Positions 59,052 through 64,000 of a DNA stretch of 64,000 bases are shown piece after piece. The stretch lies in assembly GCA_017461505.1 (NCBI GenBank), contig JAFTXV010000011.1:62001-126000 (forward strand), given 5' to 3'. A program made the translations under genes and the position numbers. The number at the start of each line of letters is the position of its first letter. The first letter of the stretch is position 1. The notes under the pieces are model-generated. The model was given only the letters and a program-made list of their open reading frames with translations, made no database searches and was not told the DNA's origin. Origin of the DNA: Paludibacteraceae bacterium. Lineage in GTDB: Bacteria > Bacteroidota > Bacteroidia > Bacteroidales > Paludibacteraceae.

Positions 59052-62000
59052 ATGAAAAAGTTTTTTACATGTATCAGCATTACAATGATGCTGTTGGGTA
59101 TGCAGGTGTCGGCACAGGAGCCAACAATGCAATTAGGTCCGACTGATAGTTTCGGCTTTTTGAATGGTCCAGATGGCGAGATGTGGACATATACTGCAGA
59201 TTTTACGACGAAGTATGGTTTTTATACCTTTGTGGATTTGAAGGTATATGACTCCAAGAAGCAATTGGTGGGTCAGATAGCCGACTCACTAGTGATTGCA
59301 GATGAAAATGTGACGGGAGTGCGCGATTTGCAAGTGACAAGTTTCGTGACAAAGAAGTTTTTCAACTTTGACAACAACTGTGAGTTGATGCTATTCATCA
59401 CTGCTAATACGAAGCAATATGTGAATAAATACTTCAACCGCGTCTATTCCATCAATAGCGATAGTGTCAGCACACAGCCTGTATGTGAGATGCCTGGCAA
59501 CATGGTAATATCTAAAAACCTAGGCGAATACAACGAGAATTACACGGTTATTTTCCGTCGTGACAGCGCAAACACCGCATCTGGTATGCAGTACTTTGAC
59601 ACCTATACCAAGGCGTCGTATGCATCACCAGACTATCCAGAGTTGAAGCACACCTTTGCTATTCCGTATAGCAATATTGCGGCATTGAACGATTTGTTCC
59701 CAGTCTTCATGGTGAAAAATGGTGCGTATATCAACTATGTGACGACACAATATGAGAAGCCCTATTTTGTTCCAGGTACACCATTGGATCAAGATCCTGT
59801 AGTTAATGAGAATAACCATCTGGTAATCACCTACCTCAATCAGAAATTCGACACCGTGCACACGACTAAGATTCCTGTGGTACAAGATGCCAATGAGAAG
59901 TTGCTATACACTTTCCCATTGCTAGGTGGTCTAGGATTTGATGGTGATATTATCATGAACTACAACGGCGGTAACACTCCAGCGTATGTAGTAACTATGG
60001 AAAAATATGATTTGGATAGCGATGGGTCGTTAAAGTCGTACTATCTGTATGACGTGGCTGGTCAAAAAGTGGGTACTATTGCGGAGAACGTGCTATCAAG
60101 CGTTCGTATGAACCCTATAGCAGGTCAAGAGGATCAATGGATGTTTATCAAAGAGGAGTATGATGGTGAGTTCTTGTTTGTGAATGTTCCATCATGCACA
60201 GTAGAGTCTGAAATATCCATCTATTTGGAGGATGGCAAGGCCGTATCGCAGAATATAGATCGTTATCCAGTAGGTGATTCGTATCAGTATGTGGTGGCAC
60301 TGCTGCAAGGCGACAACGAACAAGATGGTACCGTATCGCAGAAATTAGCATGGCTGAACAAGGATGGTTCGTTTAACCACTATGAGAAGATTAATCTTGG
60401 TCCACGCATTGAGGCTGCGAATGTGTATGTGAGTGCGGATGCTCTGAATCCAATGGTATTCAACACAGACGCTGCGCGCGAGTATATGGTACTAGTGAAG
60501 CGTTATGCCGAAAAGAACACAAATGACAAGGAGACAGCCCTGCTAGTATGTAGTACCAACGGAGATATTCTCTTGGATTATGGCAAAGATGCTAGTAAGG
60601 GTGGCGATATCAACACCGTTTTCCTACTGAATGCGCAGAACGAACCACAATTGTTGACCATTTATACGAATGCCAAAGGTCAATACACATTGAATTTCAC
60701 TCAATTGCCACTAGCTGAAAAACCGCTAAAAGGTTCTGGTACCGCGGAAGATCCCTATCAGATTACCTCTATGACTGATTTCATGAAGATTGAGAATGCG
60801 CCAGATGCGCACTATTTGGTGGTGAATGATGTGGACTTTATGAGTGTACCATTTGCAGGATTGAAGACAGCATTTACTGGTGTCTTAGACGGCGATAATT
60901 ACCAATTCAAGAACGTAAACTTGGATGGTAGTGGCTTGTTTGCTTTTGTAAATGATAATGCGACCATCAAGGATTTGGTGATATCACATCCAGTTATGCA
61001 GTTGGGTGAGGTATCCACTCCAGCAGGTATAGTAGTGAATACGATTCAAGGCAATATGAGTGGCGATGATGGTTCGATGGAAGTAGAAAATGTAACAGCC
61101 ACTCTGCAAAACATACGAATCATATCTCCTAAAGTAGTAGGAGAAGCATACAAAGGTATGTTTGGTGGTATCGCAGGTAATGCTTCGCTGTTTGTCAGCA
61201 TCACTCAATGTTGGATGAAAGACGCCGCTATCATATTGCCTATGGCAGAGGGTGTAGGTGGTTTGGCTGGTCAATTGGCTACCTCTTCATACGTGAAAGC
61301 ATGTGCATTTGATGGTGCGATAGAGGCAGGCAAAGTGGTAGGTGGTGCAGTAGCTACAGCTGGTAGCGGCGAGCAAATCAGCCATGTGCATGTAAATGCT
61401 GATATTACTGGTAGCGAGCAAATTGGTGGTGTGATCGCTTACAGCCAACGTGCTCCAATTGCAAATTGCTATGTGGAAGGTAAGATTATGTTGACTGATA
61501 ATGCCGTTGTTGGTAAAGTGGGAGGTATTGTCGGTGAATTGCAAAATAGTGAAGTGCTTGATACCACAATTATAATGAACAATTGTCTTATTGGCTTGGA
61601 TGAAATTTCGTTACCAGAAAATTTAGACAGTTTTTATGTACACCGTGTGGTAGGTTTCTCTGGTTCGGACAAGTACAATCACTTCGAAGGCAAATATGAG
61701 GACCCAGAAACAAAAATCAAGGGATGCTATGTAGTTTCCGACTTAGCCCCAATAGATGCTACAATCCAATTGACCGACACTACTACCGAAGGTGCTACCT
61801 TGGCTTGGGAAAATCTGACCATAGAGTGGCTCGAAGAGCATGGATATAAGTTAGGCGACAACGTAGATGCACCATGGGAAAAGGAAGAGAATTTGAGTTT
61901 GTGGTATGAGGACGAATTGAAAACAGATTTAGAAAATGTGTGGGGTGATTGTTCGGATCTTCTGGACGGTCAACCAACAGCTAAGAAACTCATTATCAAT

Positions 62001-62063
62001 GGGCAAATGTATATCCTACGCCACGATAGTTTGTATAGTATCACGGGCGCACGCGTAAAATAA
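59052..62063 (+). CDS. Large secreted surface protein with GLUG-like repeats
   Basis: 1003 residues. Signal peptide (MKKFFTCISITMMLLGMQVSAQ). Residues about 25-555 are a beta-rich, propeller-like region of unknown type. GSGTAEDPYQITSMTDFMKIENA (about 562-584) opens a right-handed beta-helix region with GLUG-like turns (GMFGGIAGNAS, GVGGLAGQLA, QIGGVIAYSQ, KVGGIVGELQN), as in adhesins and glycan-binding surface proteins. The end AKKLIINGQMYILRHDSLYSITG is a short C-terminal motif that recurs in secreted Bacteroidales proteins. It may be a T9SS-related sorting signal, but it is not the classical type A form. Function unknown. Confidence 0.82.
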   Translation: MKKFFTCISITMMLLGMQVSAQEPTMQLGPTDSFGFLNGPDGEMWTYTADFTTKYGFYTFVDLKVYDSKKQLVGQIADSLVIADENVTGVRDLQVTSFVTKKFFNFDNNCELMLFITANTKQYVNKYFNRVYSINSDSVSTQPVCEMPGNMVISKNLGEYNENYTVIFRRDSANTASGMQYFDTYTKASYASPDYPELKHTFAIPYSNIAALNDLFPVFMVKNGAYINYVTTQYEKPYFVPGTPLDQDPVVNENNHLVITYLNQKFDTVHTTKIPVVQDANEKLLYTFPLLGGLGFDGDIIMNYNGGNTPAYVVTMEKYDLDSDGSLKSYYLYDVAGQKVGTIAENVLSSVRMNPIAGQEDQWMFIKEEYDGEFLFVNVPSCTVESEISIYLEDGKAVSQNIDRYPVGDSYQYVVALLQGDNEQDGTVSQKLAWLNKDGSFNHYEKINLGPRIEAANVYVSADALNPMVFNTDAAREYMVLVKRYAEKNTNDKETALLVCSTNGDILLDYGKDASKGGDINTVFLLNAQNEPQLLTIYTNAKGQYTLNFTQLPLAEKPLKGSGTAEDPYQITSMTDFMKIENAPDAHYLVVNDVDFMSVPFAGLKTAFTGVLDGDNYQFKNVNLDGSGLFAFVNDNATIKDLVISHPVMQLGEVSTPAGIVVNTIQGNMSGDDGSMEVENVTATLQNIRIISPKVVGEAYKGMFGGIAGNASLFVSITQCWMKDAAIILPMAEGVGGLAGQLATSSYVKACAFDGAIEAGKVVGGAVATAGSGEQISHVHVNADITGSEQIGGVIAYSQRAPIANCYVEGKIMLTDNAVVGKVGGIVGELQNSEVLDTTIIMNNCLIGLDEISLPENLDSFYVHRVVGFSGSDKYNHFEGKYEDPETKIKGCYVVSDLAPIDATIQLTDTTTEGATLAWENLTIEWLEEHGYKLGDNVDAPWEKEENLSLWYEDELKTDLENVWGDCSDLLDGQPTAKKLIINGQMYILRHDSLYSITGARVK

Positions 62064-62068
62064 TTATG

Positions 62069-62123
62069 GTATTACCCACAAAGAGGGCTATACCTTGATG
62101 TGGGTGATACTTTCTTGTTTCTT
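62069..62123 (+). terminator. Terminator after the large secreted protein gene
   Basis: 12-base stem GTATTACCCACA/TGTGGGTGATAC with one G-T pair around an 18-base loop, followed by TTTCTTGTTTCTTT. Confidence 0.75.
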
Positions 62124-62151
62124 TAAGTTTAACTTCTAAATTTTAGTCTGT

Positions 62152-64000
62152 ATGAAAAAATTTTTAACTCTTTTCATGGCTATGGTAGTGACAATGTCCA
62201 TGTCTGCGTTGCCACTACATGTAAAGACCTCTAAAGAAGGTCCTGTAAAACATCAAACCGAGAGCTCTATCAAGAAGGCGGAGCAAATGGAGAAGATGAA
62301 AATAGAGTTGCCTAATGCTGAGATGAAGCGCACTGCTGCTATTCCAGCAAAGAAGGTGGCTAAGAAAGCACCTGCTGCAAGTGGTATCAAATTGGCACCT
62401 GCCGCTAAGCAAGATGTAGCATTTACCGAGTTGAATTATGATGCGTTTGCTGTTGGCCCAGAGTTCAAAGAAGATACTGAAACATGGTGGATGGGTTTGC
62501 AAACGATGGATGAAAGCCGCCCAGAGTATGGCGTGATAATTCAATTGGATTGGAAGGCACCTGCTGATGATTTCACTGGTACATTCACCACTGAGGACTT
62601 TACTCGCGATTACACATGGGCACTTACCGATTACTGCATGGGATATATCCAATTTGATAGTATCTCAATGACCATTTCTAAGGAAGCAGTAGAAAACATG
62701 AATGTAATCACCCTGGATGCAGTGTTGATTGGTACCGATGGTTTTGGCGAGTATGCTTTCAAAGTGCATGCTGAGCACAAGTCTATTAATCCTATTGCTG
62801 TGGTGGATGTTCCACAAATGACTGTTGCCATTGAAGAGGCATTGGACGGCTTTACCATTGCTGGTGCCAACGACGACCTCAATCTTAATGTGGCAGTAGA
62901 GACCTACGATGGTGTGATTGGTACATTCGTGTTGAACAATCTGAAATTGGATGAAACAACCATCAACTACAAGGGTAACGACCTCACTCCGCTCACATTT
63001 GGTCTTAATATCTCTGCTAAAGAATTTCCTGAAGTAGGTTATGCATACGTAGGTGCTTTGACCTTTATCGGTAGTGATTTTGTACAATACAATGTACCTA
63101 TGATAGCTCCAATGCCTGCTCCTACTGACACTATCGATATCACTTGTGTTAATATGAAGTTAGAGCCTTATAATGGTCAAATCAACTTCTCTGCAAGCGA
63201 TAAGGTTTACACCATTTATGGTGCTTGGTTGGGCGAAGAAATTGTAGCTGGTACCTATTCTGGCAATGAAGCAGCTGTAGAAATCAGTAATGGCGAAACC
63301 TACGATTACTATCGCGCATTGGCTACTACTATCGTAGTTTCTGGTAATGAGGTAGATGGTTGGGTTGTAGATGTTGTGGCATACTGCCCAGACAACAAAT
63401 TGTACAAGATGCATCTCTCGTGGTACGTACCAGAACCTACAGATACTATCGTTGTAGCATTTGAGAACTCTGCTAAGGGACGTTTCTATCCTGAGTATGG
63501 AAACGACTTGCAACTCTTCAATGAGAATGACCAATACTATGCATCAATCAATATCTCAGATATTGACCTCAACTCTCCATTTACGGAGGACGACATAATC
63601 CCAATGTTCTCTAGTGTAGAGGTAAATGTGGATGGCGAATATTTGCCTATTGAGTATGCACTTGTACAAAACGGTTATATCTCTCAAGTAGAAGATACTA
63701 CCAAGATGTACGCCGAGTATGTGACTTTCGATGGCAAGTTGTACCAGGTTAATCTATGGCACGCTGTACCAACTCCTACTGAAGTGGTAGAACTTACTTA
63801 CGAGAATGTTGAGTTTATAAACAACATGGAGTATGGTGGTGTCTATAGTTTGCTCGCTTATGGTCCTGATTCGTTGACTGCCATGGTGATTAGTGGTTAT
63901 GCTTATTCTGAGGAAGAAATCGCAGGAACATATGTGAATGATGGTATGTTCGGCTTGTTCGGCGAGGGACAATATGAGTTTGATGGTGCTAATACCTATT
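62152..64000 (+). CDS. Secreted beta-rich repeat protein, cut by the window end
   Basis: At least 616 residues, open to the last base. Start at 62152 (MKKFLTLFMAMVVTMSMSALPL, signal peptide). A lysine/alanine-rich segment follows (about 28-85, AAIPAKKVAKKAPAAS). From about 90 on there are diverged repeats of about 130 residues, each a beta domain around a YxxxGEF/GTY pattern and joined by acidic-proline linkers such as APMPAPTDTIDI, YVPEPTDTIVV and AVPTPTEVVEL. It resembles multi-domain surface proteins of Bacteroidales whose function is unknown. No promoter is visible between it and the preceding terminator, so it may be read through. The C-terminus, and so any sorting domain, is outside the window. 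Confidence 0.8.
   Translation, partial: MKKFLTLFMAMVVTMSMSALPLHVKTSKEGPVKHQTESSIKKAEQMEKMKIELPNAEMKRTAAIPAKKVAKKAPAASGIKLAPAAKQDVAFTELNYDAFAVGPEFKEDTETWWMGLQTMDESRPEYGVIIQLDWKAPADDFTGTFTTEDFTRDYTWALTDYCMGYIQFDSISMTISKEAVENMNVITLDAVLIGTDGFGEYAFKVHAEHKSINPIAVVDVPQMTVAIEEALDGFTIAGANDDLNLNVAVETYDGVIGTFVLNNLKLDETTINYKGNDLTPLTFGLNISAKEFPEVGYAYVGALTFIGSDFVQYNVPMIAPMPAPTDTIDITCVNMKLEPYNGQINFSASDKVYTIYGAWLGEEIVAGTYSGNEAAVEISNGETYDYYRALATTIVVSGNEVDGWVVDVVAYCPDNKLYKMHLSWYVPEPTDTIVVAFENSAKGRFYPEYGNDLQLFNENDQYYASINISDIDLNSPFTEDDIIPMFSSVEVNVDGEYLPIEYALVQNGYISQVEDTTKMYAEYVTFDGKLYQVNLWHAVPTPTEVVELTYENVEFINNMEYGGVYSLLAYGPDSLTAMVISGYAYSEEEIAGTYVNDGMFGLFGEGQYEFDGANTY

Overview
This window is a 64 kb chromosomal piece of an anaerobic Bacteroidales bacterium. 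The evidence is the Bacteroidetes promoter (-33 TTTG, exactly 20 bases, -7 TAnnTTTG) in front of most transcription units, the near absence of Shine-Dalgarno sequences, type IX secretion (T9SS) and gliding parts (plug protein, GldF, a C-terminal sorting domain), paired Wza-like lipoproteins with a Wzc kinase, and anaerobe enzymes (indolepyruvate:ferredoxin oxidoreductase, rubrerythrin). There are 46 protein genes, two of them cut by the window edges, and one tRNA-Thr. I see no insertion sequence, prophage, CRISPR or plasmid genes; this is core chromosome.

Layout. 1-5.1 kb: the end of a pseudouridine synthase, then an operon of two aminotransferases around iorAB for amino-acid-derived 2-oxoacids. 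5.2-12.4 kb: a surface polysaccharide operon (WbpB/WlbA-type sugar dehydrogenase, two Wza-like lipoproteins, Wzc kinase, kdsB) running into a TerB-DnaJ protein and rlmH. 12.4-20 kb: SulP transporter, mnmA, a GH13 enzyme with a T9SS sorting domain, the T9SS plug protein and tRNA-Thr(CGT). 20-29 kb: dnaK with a sigma-54-like promoter, two unrecognised proteins, an aspartate-type aminotransferase, two small barrel-like proteins, yidC. 29-41 kb: phosphodiesterase, gldF, nucleoside transporter and prfC on the minus strand; rimP-nusA-infB, rubrerythrin and a Na/Pi transporter on the plus strand. 41-48 kb: an acyl-CoA ligase, NhaC, deoD and PCMD-protein operon facing cdd-lptF/G. 48-50.6 kb: ribBA and a repeat-rich secreted protein. 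50.6-58.7 kb: ettA-hemW-PBP1A-TPR-TraB operon on the minus strand. 58.8-64 kb: two large secreted proteins, the second cut by the window end.

The most unusual signal is not a gene. About twenty sites carry short degenerate tandem word arrays with a fixed period of 7, 8 or 11 bases. The same word families recur at unrelated loci: GTGAAAA/CGGAAAA inside iorA and yidC, AGGCGATT inside ribBA and twice inside hemW, GAGTCCG before dnaK, nusA and rbr, GAATTAT before one aminotransferase and forming the 3' end of kdsB, GTGGTACGGGA at two intergenic sites. They fill many operon junctions and form reading-frame-compatible linkers inside essential enzymes. Other notable items are a nested GC-rich hairpin RNA between nusA and infB, a tandem array of four minus-strand terminators facing an orphan promoter, a perfect 28-base palindrome with a T-run inside a signal-peptide coding region, and a sigma-54-like dnaK promoter.
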